Positions 11,746-22,205 are shown, counted from the first letter of the stretch. The stretch is DNA of 64,000 bases from Cephalopachus bancanus (GCA_027257055.1 JAPVLO010000044.1:248001-312000), one strand, 5' to 3'. The notes: generated from the letters alone by a model not told the origin. Numbers and translations are program-made.

Positions 11746-12177
11746 TTTTCACTATGATTTATGTAATACTGCTCCTGAGATAAATGTTATGTCCCCTCTG
11801 AATAAAACATCAATTCTTAGCAAGGAAGGAAGATGGAGGAGTTTTGGAGAAATGTATGAGAATTAAAGTCAAGAATAGAGACTGGTATAAAATAAGATTT
11901 CTGGAAAACTCATTGCCCACAAACTGGGATAGAGGATAAAAAGATACAAAGAGTAACTTTTCATTTTGGGCAGTAATGCTTTTTGACTACTCTGGACAAC
12001 CTATCCAGCTCAAGGGTATTTTTTACTGCTCTGGCAGTGAGTTCACAGGATCTGGTCAAACAGACTGCTTTGTGAGTTTTAAGACAACTGGGGAAGACAG
12101 CAAAGGAAGAGTGAGTTACATCTTAAATGAATAATAGCAGTCCTAAGCAATCCTTACCAAATATTTTCAGCTTTCCA
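11746..12177. other. Unassigned sequence
   Basis: No gene or repeat recognised. Confidence 0.4.
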
Positions 12178-12560
12178 CCTTTCAGGCATATGGTAGGACT
12201 GCACTTCCTGTGCCCCTGATGGTTGGATGGGGTCATGCAACAGTTTAGCTTGATGAATTATAAGTGAAAGTAATATTTGTCTTTTCCAGGCTGGAGTATT
12301 TTATTCCTCGTGCAAGACTCTCCATTCAGAGCTTCTTTCTCCCCTCACACAATGATCTGCAAGATCTGGGATGGTGGCCGTTCCTTCCACCTGCATCTCT
12401 GAGCAACTGCACTGAACCGAGCTCCTCTACTGACCCAGGATAGATGTGTGCTGTGAATTAAGACATCTGCTGCTTTAGGTTTCTGAGTTTTTGGCATTGC
12501 TGTTACCAGAGCATATTCTGGCCTATTCTGATGGATATAGTTTGTTTGAGACCAGTTTGA
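12178..12560 (+). mobile_element. Old MaLR-like LTR
   Basis: The order tcaggcatatggtaggactg, cacttcctgtgcccctgatg, gttggatggggtcatgcaac, gaattataagtgaaag, ttaagacatctgctgcttta and ccagagcatattctggccta follows old LTRs with a noncoding attgtgttaagccactgag box near the 3' end. The open frame on the minus strand (12345-12572) is repeat-derived. Confidence 0.55.
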
Positions 12561-13138
12561 CGCACAAACCACAGAGACTGTTCTGGCTACAGATGCATCT
12601 GAAGCTTCATGGGAAACAAGTTCATTCTCTGGTGAACAAATCTAGGAGCTAGTAGAGGGCAATGGAATCTGGTGTAAAAATCAGTTCATTTAGCCAAGGT
12701 GATCCCAAAGACCATTCTATTGAGTGTCTCATTATGTAACTGGCCCTTTTAGGTGTCAGTGAGTGGTTTGTTTGTATTTCTTCTGGGTACGTGGGGGTGC
12801 ATACGACCCTGATCTGGGATTTGCTCTTTCTCATGGTCTTTTTGCTGATGGTAAAATCTTTATCTCCCTGTTAGAAAGTCCTGTTATTTGGTCCTAAAAG
12901 CTGACCTTTGACAAAATGTCACCAAAGAGGATTCTTTCCTGGGAAAATAAAACAAAGCCATTGTAAATTGGACAGTACCTCAGAGACCCTGACACTCACC
13001 AACAATGATTATTATAAGTTCTTTCACATATATTTTTACCAGGCTCCAAGGGGAGGGGGCTGGCTTTCTTTGGACTTAAAAAGAATACCAAAAGAAATTA
13101 ACTCTTAAGGCTGGGGTAAGCCCTAAAGATGTAAGGTT
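12561..13138. other. Unassigned sequence
   Basis: No recognisable gene or repeat. Short open frames on both strands look like chance. Confidence 0.4.
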
Positions 13139-13418
13139 GGCCAGGAGTGGTGGCTTGCACCTGTAATCCTAGCACTTTGGGAGGCTGAGGCTGAAGGATT
13201 GCTTGAGCCCAGGAGTCCAAGACCCACCTGAGCAACATAGAGAGAACCAATTTCTACAAAAAATTAGCCAGGTATGGTGGCATGTGTCGGGATGCTAACG
13301 AGGGTGTTTTGCCTGAACCCAGGAGTTCAAGGCTGTGGTGAGCCCTTTTTGTGCCATTTCACTCCAGCCTAGGCAATAGAGTGAGACCCCCAACCCAAAA
13401 TAAGTAAGTAAATAAATG
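13139..13418 (+). mobile_element. Alu dimer, older J-like
   Basis: It runs from ggccaggagtggtggcttgc through gcttgagcccaggag and attagccaggtatggtgg to actccagcctaggcaataga with an A-rich end. It lacks the young signature (caacttggcgagacctc). Its right arm is decayed (gatgctaacgagggtg). Short flanks gatgtaagg and atgtgtaagg may be a worn target duplication. Confidence 0.9.
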
Positions 13419-14320
13419 TGTAAGGCAAAAACTTACTATAATCAAAATTTCCTTTTATGGTATTTTATATTCACTAGGAAATACCACAAACATTGTTTGG
13501 GGTATGGAGTATCAGGCCAAAATAAGTCCAGTACTGCCATATTACCCTGGAGTGTTGGAACCATAGCCTCTTGAGTTGAGTAGTTCTTGAGTTTATTGAC
13601 AAAGTGTAGTTGGCTTATATGTGGAAACCATATTATATTAAAAGTTATTTTTTCCCCCTTGAGCACATTCAATTGGCTTTGTGGAAGCTACATGTTTGTT
13701 TTCGAGGATTCCACCACCCTGCCTACTGTGGGTGGCCAACACAAGCATATGAGAGGCTCAATTTAGTACCCAATGTGGACTAGCACAAAGAATTTGGGAA
13801 TTCTTGGCATTCTTTAGTATACTTCTGTTCATCTTAGATATCACTTAAGGTCATCAGAGCAACAGCCCTAAGGAACTGTTCTGGTGGCAGATTTTCAAAA
13901 ATTAGCTTAGAGCTCAACTCCTTGTTAAGCGAAAGTGATTAAAAAGGATTTCAAGTATGCAGTCCATGACTGCTGAAAGTAGCAGATGGTGTGAGCTAGT
14001 ACATTATGTCAAGGAATCCATGGACATTTTTTGCAACCATTTACAGCTCTTGGTACATATTAATACTCCCAAATTCTGTCATCACAGGAGCCTGGCCAGC
14101 TGACCCTTGTCAAATGTGCCATTTCTTTTTTGTTTCCAAAAGGCTTCATTTCAGTTGCATTTTTCTCTCCTCTCCTAGGAGAATCTTTTTCAGGGGTTTT
14201 GTTAGGAATTTAAGGCATTCAAAACTGTTCTTTAAGAGTTTCTTGTTTTATCCATGTTCTCATTTGTCTGGGATAGATGTTAGGGTTGGAAGACATTTAC
14301 TCCCTGGTCATTCTGTCCAT
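13419..14320. other. Unassigned sequence
   Basis: No recognised gene or repeat. The 114-codon open frame at 14006-14350 runs into the candidate LTR and has no domain, start context or splice signal I can defend. Confidence 0.4.
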
Positions 14321-14938
14321 TGTGGGGTGACATCCCCCTCCATGCCATAACACCCCCGGGAAAACAGAAGCAACATGGGTTCACAAATGTCAGTTTATTA
14401 AATCTATGGCAACTGTGGTAATGGGAAGCTTAAACCTTGGTGGTTCGTATCAAACTCCCTAACCCAGGCGGGTCCTTATGCCTCAATTGCAAAATGCCTG
14501 GGAATAATGCAAACATGTCCTAGCCTGAATCTGACATCTAGCTCATCTCTTCCTTACTGCAGAACTGTTTTCCAACCTGCACTTACCTGATGAACATGCC
14601 ATTTTCACTCTTCACCCTGACTTTCATGTCTACCATACTAATTTGTTCTTGGGGTCCTATTTGGTGTAAAAGAGAAAAAGTTTTGAGAACCGATGGCTGT
14701 CATAAGGAAAGCCATCAGCTCCCTGGATGCAAAACTCGATCCCAGATCCTTCAAGCTCGCTGATGGAAAGAAAGGATCTTTCATAACCTCAATAAACTCT
14801 TGTCCCTAAAATTCACTATGCTTTTGGAGTTAGTACCTAATTATGGTTGCCCAGACTTAAATGAGCAAAATCCTCCTCTCTTAATACCCTGCTACTCATA
14901 ATCTTTATACTTATATTTTAATACATTAATTCCCCACA
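14321..14938 (-). mobile_element. Candidate solo LTR, unidentified family
   Basis: The ends are tgtggggtga and tccccaca on the plus strand, that is, TG...CA with short inverted ends on the minus strand. In minus orientation, aataaactgacatttgtgaa sits about 70 bp before the 3' end, as a polyadenylation signal would in an LTR. The length of 618 bp suits an ERV1-type LTR. Flanks (ccat, gtat) do not give a clean target duplication, so confidence is limited. Confidence 0.45.
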
Positions 14939-15064
14939 GTATAGGGAGACCAGGTGGGAATATTTAAGTAAGACCTTAGTAAAGGTTCAGGGACAACAAC
15001 AGGGAAATAGACACAGAGACAGATAGCAGGCTACTTGAGGAAAGGCCTCGTAGGGGTTTTCACA

Positions 15065-15303
15065 GTCATTTTTATTCAACTCTTATTTTTTGAGAGTCTA
15101 GTATGTTCCAGACACTGTGTTATATGCTATGGATGGAACAGAGGACAATGACTATATGGTTCCTACCCTCATGGGGCTTTTCATGTGGAGTGGAGATGTT
15201 TAATTTATGAAAGCAGAGATGAAGAGTGCCTAATTCAGCCCTGGGGTATAGGGGAAGGAAATCATTCTGAAAGAAGTAGGAATTGTCTAAGTTTGGTTGC
15301 AGT

Positions 15304-15360
<57 letters not shown>

Positions 15361-15480
15361 GGGCATTGGGATAGGAAGGGATGGAGGAGAGAGTGATCTT
15401 GGCAGAGGAAATAACGTGTGCAAAGGTCCAGATGTGAGTGTATGACTCATTTGGACACATGTACATGTAAGATAGCCTGA
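15065..15480 (-). mobile_element. L2 LINE 3' end, interrupted by a TG run
   Basis: The plus strand shows gagagtctagtatgttccag, acactgtgttatatgctatg, ggaacagaggacaatgacta and cctaccctcatggggctttt. That is the reverse complement of the L2 3' end (gctccatgagggcaggga ... cacatagtaggtgctcaata). The part after the TG run (gtgtgcaaaggtccagatg) also fits L2. Confidence 0.75.
15307..15358. repeat. (TG)n microsatellite, 26 units
   Basis: Pure alternating run, probably length-polymorphic. It produces artefactual Cys-Val and Thr-His open frames. Confidence 0.98.
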
Positions 15481-16122
15481 GTATAGCATGAGAGGTAGAT
15501 TAAAGGGAGAGAGAGAAGGCGCTTGGTCCCATGAGTTGCCTCCCTGCCTTGTTTCTGACCCTTCTCCATATGATTTTTCTTCCCATCCTTAGCAGGTTTA
15601 TCCTCTAGAATGTAGGTGCAAGGTGGGGGATGGGGGTGGAGCAGTCCTTAGAGAAAAGGTCTGCCTTCCCAATCTGATTTTCTCTTTGAGGAGTCATCTT
15701 TTCTGACTGAAGCTAAGTTTGGCCAGCCTCCTCAGAGGAGAACCATCCTAACTCCAGGAAAATGGAAAAGAAGACTTCAACCCAAAGATGAACACCCATG
15801 CAAGGAAGACTCAGTAACAATTGTTTAATGACAGTCATTGAGCAGGAAGGCCCTGTGATTTTGAATCCTTAGTTTTGTGGTTTCTAATATGACTGGTAAC
15901 CAGACAAATGATGTGCCGCGTGCCAAGGAGAAGTAAGACCTAGGGCCACACTGGCCTGACCTTACACATGGCAAATAACACAAACATTGGGGAAATACTA
16001 CTACTCTGTCTAAATGTGTAACTACTCTGTCTAAAATCTGGGGTCATGGGAAAGGAGTTTCTTCTACCCAAAGGAAAGGCATGTTCTCAAAGTTTATCGT
16101 CATGAGTAGTAGCTAATCCTGG
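15481..16122. other. Unassigned sequence
   Basis: No gene or confident repeat. Near 15992-16036 the words ctactctgtctaaa are repeated in a small local duplication. Confidence 0.4.
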
Positions 16123-16512
16123 TGTGGTAAGTTGAATAATGGTCACCCAAAGATATCAAGTCCGAGTCACTGGAATTTGTAAGTGTGCCCTCATGTGAAA
16201 AAAGAGTCGTTGCAGTTGTAAGTAAGTTAAGAGTTTTGAAATGAGGTGATAACTCTGCATTATCCAGGTGGGCCCTAATTGCTATCACAAATATCCTTAG
16301 AGAGACAAGTTTGAGAGACAGACAGAGAGAAGGCAATGTGACTGAGGAGGCAGAGATCGGAGTGACGTGAACACAAGCCAAGGCACGCCTGGAGCCATGA
16401 GAAGCTGGAAAGGCAAGGAGCAGAAATTCCTCTGGAGCTTCTGGAGGGAACTTGGCTCTGCTAACACCTTGATTTCAGACTTCCGTCATTCAGGGTGTGA
16501 GAAGATATATTT
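16123..16512 (+). mobile_element. MaLR (MLT1-type) LTR, left part
   Basis: It opens tgtggtaagttgaataatgg and keeps caagtccgagtcactggaat, ccaggtgggccctaattgct, gaaggcaatgtgactgagga, gcagagatcggagtgacg, acacaagccaaggcacgcc and caccttgatttcagacttcc in sense MLT1 order. It is cut at gtgagaagatatatttt by an L1 and resumes at 17529. Confidence 0.85.
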
Positions 16513-16916
16513 TGTTTTATTTTATTTTCAAATTTTTATTTTATTATAGAGATGTGGGGTACAAGTCAGGATTAACTATACAAGTAGGCTGCATGCAGGT
16601 GAACTTTGGGCTTCCAACTGGCCCTCACTTCCCCTGGTTTGGAAACAGGTACCTTTGTGTTGTCACATGTCTCCCTTCCCTCCCTCCCTCCCCTTGCCAT
16701 GTCCAGTGACTGGTGATCCCTCCCTTGTGCTAACATGGTTAATATTCAAGACTCACTTATGAGTGAGTACATGTGGTATTCAGTGCTTTGTTTCTATGAT
16801 AGATCACTAAGTATAAAGGTCTCCAACTCTATCCAATTTGCTGCAAAGTACATGATTTTGTTCTTCTTTATGGCTATATAATACTCCATCGTGCATACAT
16901 AGCACATATTCTTTAT

Positions 16917-17400
16917 TTTTTATTTTAAAGATGTGGGGTACGGTTCAGGGTTAGGTACATAAGTGACCATAATACAGGTGGAGTTTGGGCCTTCCATTTA
17001 TCCTGACTTTGCCTGATTTGGGATCAGGTACTTTTTTTTTTTTTTTTTTTTTGAGTTGGAGTCTCACTCTGTTACCCAGACTGGAGTGCAGTGCCTCTCC
17101 CGGCCACCGCAGCCTTGACCTGCTGGGCTCCGGCGATCCTTCCGCCTCAGCCTTCCGAAGAGCCGGAATTACAGGCGCGTACTACCACGCCTGACTGATT
17201 TTTTGATTTATTGTCGAGATGAGGTCTCGCTGCCCAGGCGGGTCTCGAACCCACGGGCTCAAGCAATCCACTCACCTCAGCCTCCCAAAGGCGCGGGATT
17301 ACAGGCTGAGCCACCGAGCCCGGCTCAGGGATCAGGTACTTTTATTAGTGCTATGTGTGTGCTCCCTCCCTTCCTACCCTGGCAGTGATCCACTGTAATC
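16917..17400 (-). mobile_element. Second, shorter L1 3' UTR copy nested in the first
   Basis: A second T-rich edge is followed by gatgtggggtacggttcagg and 3' UTR sequence only, ending gcagtgatccactgtaat. The flanks cacatattctttat (16903) and gcatattttctttat (17401) are near-identical and fall at one point of the host L1, marking its insertion site. Confidence 0.8.
17036..17327 (-). mobile_element. Alu dimer, lineage-specific type, nested
   Basis: A T-run, then gagttggagtctcactctgt, gccaccgcagccttgacctg, ttgtcgagatgaggtctcgc and gagccaccgagcccggct. It is flanked by an exact 16-bp duplication, gggatcaggtactttt, at 17020-17035 and 17328-17343. It retains many CpGs, so it is among the younger insertions. 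Confidence 0.95.
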
Positions 17401-17528
17401 GCATATTTTCTTTATCCAATCCACTTTTGATGGACAGTAGTATTGGTTCCATGTTTTTGCTATTGTGAATAGTGTGGTTATAAACATGTGTGTGCAGGTG
17501 TCTTTTTTGTAGAATAATCTATGTTGAC

Positions 17529-17598
17529 AGGATATATTTCTGTTGTTTTAAGCCATTATGTCTGTGGTAATTTGTTATGATAGTCAGAGCATAACAAA
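17529..17598 (+). mobile_element. MaLR (MLT1-type) LTR, right part
   Basis: Continuation of the LTR begun at 16123: gatatatttctgttgtttta, agccattatgtctgtggtaa, tttgttatgatagtcagagc. This is the conserved 3' end of MLT1 LTRs. Confidence 0.85.
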
Positions 17599-17607
17599 TG
17601 CCGTTCT

Positions 17608-17832
17608 TAAATATTATGAAGGATCCTCCAGAGCTGTTTACTCAACCTGTGATCAGCCTCCTAGACGTTACCTGCCACCATCTTCCACCTGCCAGATTCA
17701 AGTGTAGCCCTAAAGGTGGAGAGCTTCATCTTCTGCTCTTGGTTGCCCAGGGGCCCTTGCCACTCCCAGGACCAAATTGGTCCCACATTTAGAACATGGA
17801 CAGCTCAAAAAGTCCAAAGAAATGCCCAGAGA
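17608..17832 (+). repeat. Left arm of an inverted repeat
   Basis: This arm reappears in reverse complement at 19055-19283. Shared words include gtttactcaa, gttacctgccacca, ttcaagtgtagccctaa, gagcttcat, tctgctctt and tcaaaaagtccaaagaaa. Both arms also share a parallel reading frame (LFTQ.VISLLDVTCHHL, RFKCSP.G), which may be an old coding remnant or just the shared DNA. I do not recognise the family. Confidence 0.85.
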
Positions 17833-17871
17833 AAATGGCAGAATATGAGGAAGAACACAGAATGCAGAAAG

Positions 17872-18654
17872 ATATATATACATGCATGTATGTATATATG
17901 CCTGCATATGCTTACATGTGTGCATGCATGCGCATACAAGTATGCCTGCATGCATGTGTATTTATGTATGTGCATATATGCATGTGTGTATGTTTATGTA
18001 TGCATGTGTATGCATGCTTATATGTCGGTGCCTATGTCTGTGCATGCATATATGTGTCAGTAGGTGTGTGTATATGCAAACACGTATGCATGTGTGTATA
18101 TGTGTATGCATGCATGTGCATGTTTATGTTTCTGCTTGCATGTGTGCATGTGTCTGTAGGTGTGTGTATGCATGTTTATACATGCACAAATGTGTGCATG
18201 TGCTTATGTTGCATGTGCATGTATGTGTATGTCTGTGTGCATTATGCGTATATGTGTCTTTATGCATGTATGCATGTATGCATGTGTCTGTATGCATGTA
18301 TGTATGTTACATGCATGAATGTGTATATGTTTATGTTGCATGTGCATGCATATATATGTCTATGTCTATGTGCATTATGTGTGCATGTGTAGATGTGTAT
18401 GCATGTGTATACATGAATGTATGTCTGTATGTGTTTATGCATGGATGTGAATGTATGTGTGTATACGTGTATGTATGTGTATGTCTCTGAATGTGTGTGT
18501 CTGTTGGTGTTTGTGTGTATGTGTGTGTATACATGCATGTATGTATATGTTTATGTTGTGTGTGCATGTAAGCTTGCATGTGTATGTCTCTGTGCATGTA
18601 TGCATGCATGTGTGTATATGTATACACACATGCATATGTGTGTATATGTTTATG

Positions 18655-18693
<39 letters not shown>
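17872..18693. repeat. 822-bp imperfect alternating purine-pyrimidine tract
   Basis: Built from short TG, TA, CATG, TGCATG and TATG words, it ends in a pure (TG)n run from 18657. No fixed repeat period is visible. Lack of TAA, TAG and TGA in several frames makes long spurious Cys/Met/Val/His/Tyr frames on both strands (up to about 200 codons). GCATG occurs more than 30 times. Z-DNA or slipped structures are likely. Confidence 0.9.
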
Positions 18694-18694
<1 letters not shown>

Positions 18695-19054
18695 CTAGTT
18701 AATGAAAGTAGGAGTGGGGCAACAATTGAACCAACTCTTTGTATATAAGGACAGTCTGTTCCCTGTACAAAGTTAGTGGGAAGAACTAGCTCTTGTTTTG
18801 GCACAATGTGAATGGCAGATGCTGGTCTTTTTTCTTACCCAGATATATGACAGCCCTGTGTGCTTTGCCTGTGTGTGAATTACACAGACCTAAGAGCTGT
18901 AAGGCTTAGATCCTGGCAGTTTCGCTGCAGGGCTTTCTTGAATGTGACTACCTTTTTTCATACTTGAGGAGCCACTGGGACCTGAGCCAAGCAGCAGCCA
19001 TGGCTGCTCTAGCTGTGGTTGGGGCACAAGTCAGGCAATTGAGATGGTAGGACA
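18694..19054. other. Unassigned DNA inside the inverted repeat
   Basis: It lies between the TG run and the right arm. No family recognised. It may belong to the same unknown element as the right arm, since the minus-strand frame continues from the arm into gccatggctgctgcttggct. Confidence 0.35.
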
Positions 19055-19283
19055 TCTCCGGGCTTTTCTTTGGACTTTTTGAACTGTCCAGGTTCTCAAT
19101 GCGGGGCCCTACTTTTGACCATGGGAGTGGGAAGGGCTCCTGGCCAAGCAAGAGCAGAATATGAAGCTCTCACACCATTAGGGCTACACTTGAACCTGTA
19201 AAGTGAAAGGTGGTGGCAGGTAACATCTAGAAGGCTGATTACACATTGAGTAAACAATCTTGGGGGATCCCTCATAATATTTG
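19055..19283 (-). repeat. Right arm of an inverted repeat
   Basis: Reverse complement of 17608-17832 with substitutions throughout, so the arms are old or come from two diverged copies. The spacer between the arms is about 1.2 kb. Confidence 0.85.
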
Positions 19284-19959
19284 CGAAGAAACCTCCAGGA
19301 AAAGACTGTACTTTTGATAACTGAGGCATATGGGAACTTGAATTTACTATAGTTTGAATAATAAAATAAGTGTAACTTGGCAGATACTAGGTCCTTCTTC
19401 TACCTTTCTCTCTAGTCTTCTAGCATATTCAGAACTCATTCCCATGTCTTCTCTCCTCAGGGTAATCTCATTTCAACAGTAGGAATTTACAGTTTCTGGA
19501 AGGGTCTATATATCTACATAGCACATTAGTTGTGAAGCAGACTGGCCAACCCAGACAATGTGAAATTTACCAATGGCTGACTCTTTTGTCACTGTCTTTT
19601 GGAACTGTGGTGACAAAGTGATACCTGGTGGGTGGAAGTGGTATTTTTCTCTGAAGGAGATGAATGTTCCTACTGTCAATCACCCAGGAAGGTGATTAAT
19701 CATGGGCAAAAAAGTGAGGAAGCTTTGTATGCCAAGCTGGCAATGAAGATGTGAAGTTATAGTGCTCATCACGGGATGTAATGTTCTAAATGTGTCACCT
19801 GGAGCAGGACCTTATGGGAAATGGATCCAGACAGTCAGATTTAGATGGGAAGAGAAGAGGAAAAAGTTACTGGTGCGTCATGAGAGGGTGGGGCCCTGAG
19901 AAGTTGAGATGAATCTTGATTCCTAAGGGGAACACAAGATAGGACAAGAAAGGCACGGC
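19284..19959. other. Unassigned sequence
   Basis: No gene or repeat recognised. Confidence 0.4.
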
Positions 19960-20330
19960 TGACAAATAATACCGTCTTCTCCATTTTGCCGCAGGCCAGC
20001 CCTGGCAATCAGCAGATAAGCGCTTAAGTATCTGTTCAGTAGATACCTATTAGATTATTTGTTCCACAACTCACACCTTCACCAGTCATTTGTAATGACA
20101 GGGGAACCTGGCAGCAGTTCCTTATCTGGTTTTACTTGGGAAAGGAACGAAGCGCAAAGCAAAAGGGGCTCATTGGAAAAGCAGGTCATCTTTCTTCCTC
20201 TCTTCTCTAGGGAGTCCGGACCCCACTTCTGAGTGTTCAAGGCCTGCATTACTCAGAGATGAGTACGGTGGCTGTCCATGCATTAAACTTTCAGCCTTAC
20301 CCGACAGCCCTGCTCTAAGGAAAAATATCT
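19960..20330. promoter_or_regulatory. Candidate conserved non-coding block
   Basis: Repeat-free, mixed-composition segment with GATA-type words on both strands (cagcagataagcgc near 20010, ccttatctgg near 20121) and a ggaacctggcagcagttcc near-palindrome at 20103. It resembles regulatory DNA, but conservation could not be tested. Confidence 0.3.
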
Positions 20331-21439
20331 TCTCTTCATTACCAACTGCCTAGAACTCCCATATTATTTCTGTGGGGTAGGTATTATGTTTCCAAGAATC
20401 CCTCACAAAAATGCAAATACACACAAATAGGTAGTACACGTAGGTATGGTCAGCTATTAATGCAGTGCTGGGAATTATTTAACCCTGAGTTACCCCAAAT
20501 ACTCTGTGCATACCCCTTCTGGTATAGGAAATGGTTTTGGTGGTATCTGTACTCTTGAATGCAATATTCTTTTTAATTTTATATTTTTATCTGTTCAATA
20601 GCTTTCTTTCTTTTTGAGGAAAGTGGGTCTGTTTATGAACATTAGAGATATGAAATTTCTTTTAAGTCAACTCATTTAATTTTTAAAAAGACAGGCAAAA
20701 GAAAGATATTAAGTACATTATAAGATAGGTGTACATGGATGACTGAATGACTAATAACACCTGAATGATTAATTTAGGAAATATTGTTTTAACAGCATGT
20801 CTGGATAGACGGAAAGGCCTCATAATGGGGGAGGCTGAGGCAGAGGGAAAGTTCTGAATTCTTGGTATTGACTGGAAGAACTGGGAGGAGGTGCATAGGA
20901 AGAGGACTAATTCATCTTGGGGACCAGGTGGACTAAGGGTGAGGTCTCAGTCCTTGCTCTGGCTCTGCCATGACTAGCCACCAATGTCCCAGTGCTCTTT
21001 GTTTCAAGCCCCTCTCATAAGTGAGAGCCCAGGGCACTGGTCTGGGCAGGACAGTGTTTGCACATGAGCTTCCTCTCTAAGAATCTAAAATTGGGCATCC
21101 GCAGACCATCCCCTGGGATGTCTTCTCAGAAGGGGAACCTGGCAATGTTAGATGGCACTGGAGATCAATGCTATAGTCTGACATGGGGGAGTGAACAAGC
21201 CTCTAGGGTTGGAAAAGTCTCCCAAAACATTGGGATGTGACCAAAGGTGCTTGTGAGGTACCTTGGGTTGAGCCAGGGCTTGGGAGGGCAAATGAGCTGG
21301 CTCTGCTGATCTTAGAGGTTAGGGGCCTTGAGTTTTTCAGGTTATGATTTTTCCTAGGGAATAGCTCATGGCTTTAAAGAACAGGTGCTAAACAGTTTCT
21401 CCCTGCCGGGTGGCCGGCTACACAGGGGTAAACATCAAC
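20331..21439. other. Unassigned sequence
   Basis: No gene or confident repeat. The open frame 21058-21240 has no support. Confidence 0.4.
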
Positions 21440-21525
21440 TTGTCTTGCTCACCACAGTCTCCCAAGCCTATGTGCACATCATGGGAGCCCAATAAGCATT
21501 TTCTGAATGAACGAATGAAGACATG
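21440..21525 (+). mobile_element. L2 LINE 3' tail
   Basis: gggagcccaataagcatttt followed by ctgaatgaacgaatgaag matches the L2 3' end (gtaggcgctcaataaatg, gaatgaatgaatga). Confidence 0.5.
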
Positions 21526-21544
21526 TGCATATGTTGAACTAAAC

Positions 21545-21690
21545 CTGAGCTAGACGATCTTGAGAAGTTATTTCACCTCTCTGAGCATCAATGTTTTTAT
21601 TCGTAGAGTAAAACTATACTGTCAACTAAATCATCCTATCAGTTAATTTAACTCATAAGGTTTAAATTAGATTAAATATCACTAGCTAAA
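21545..21690 (+). mobile_element. MIR SINE
   Basis: cttgagaagttatttcacct, ctctgagcatcaatgttttt and the ggtttaaattagattaaata block follow sense MIR. Confidence 0.65.
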
Positions 21691-21692
21691 AT

Positions 21693-21800
21693 AAGTGGTA
21701 TTGATAATGATAACTCATTTTTTGAGAGTTTGTTATGTGCCAGGTATTGTGCCAAGAACTTTACATGCATTAATCTGTCCTAATGTTGGTACCTTCTTTA
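21693..21800 (-). mobile_element. MIR SINE, inverted relative to its neighbour
   Basis: gataatgataactcattttt, tttgttatgtgccaggtatt and gaactttacatgcattaatc are the antisense MIR 3' half. It directly follows a sense MIR. Confidence 0.7.
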
Positions 21801-21811
21801 GCACCGTGATA

Positions 21812-21965
21812 TTAACAGGGCCTGGTGCAAAGTGAAAATGTAAGGGTCTTTGTTCAAAAATTATTAAGAATTTCAAGGTGGTGACAGCCAAGTATGAAGC
21901 CCTCTAAGCTTGGGGTCCTCTGCAAGTGCAGAGGTCACACAGGCAAGATCCATATCCTGACAGTT
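21812..21965 (+). mobile_element. Dispersed repeat, copy 1 (probable DNA transposon)
   Basis: gggcctggtgcaaagtgaaa, ttcaaaaattattaagaatt, tcaaggtggtgacagcc and ctgcaagtgcagaggtcaca recur in the same order at 28450-28612. It looks like an old non-autonomous transposon, but I cannot name it safely. Confidence 0.65.
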
Positions 21966-22205
21966 TGAATCGAGAGCCCATGTTCCTTGCTATTAGCCCG
22001 TAACACCTTTCTAGGGAGACAATGCATGCAGAAAAAAGTGTTGCATAAATGTAGATTGTTATTTTTTTTCCAACAAGAAGACAGGGAATGTTTTGTAAGT
22101 GAAGACCCCAAATGAGGCTATAGCAATAAACAAATTTCTGAAAATTACTTCCTCCAGAAGCATTTGCTGCCACTAGCAGGCAGGGCCTGAAGGGACTCCT
22201 CATTC

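Larger units (their letters stand above)
16513..17528 (-). mobile_element. L1 3' end, inserted into the MaLR LTR
   Basis: From a T-rich edge it reads gatgtggggtacaagtcagg, then gagtgagtacatgtggtatt and tggctatataatactccatc, and after an interruption ttctttatccaatccacttt to tgtgtgcaggtgtc. This is an antisense, 5'-truncated L1 3' end whose 3' UTR differs from the human L1PA type. Flanks agaagatatattt and acaggatatattt are its target duplication. Confidence 0.85.

Noticed and set aside
14006..14350. 114-codon plus-strand frame
   Set aside because: No domain, no coding bias, no splice or promoter context, and it runs into a candidate LTR.
17872..18693. CRISPR array or minisatellite with spacers
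   Set aside because: There is no constant repeat with unique spacers and no fixed period. The host is a primate nuclear genome.
17716..18804. Long open frames (115 to 202 codons) on both strands across the TG/CATG tract
   Set aside because: They come from a tract that lacks stop triplets in several frames at once. The peptides are Cys/Met/Val/His/Tyr low-complexity strings, and overlapping frames on both strands are equally open.
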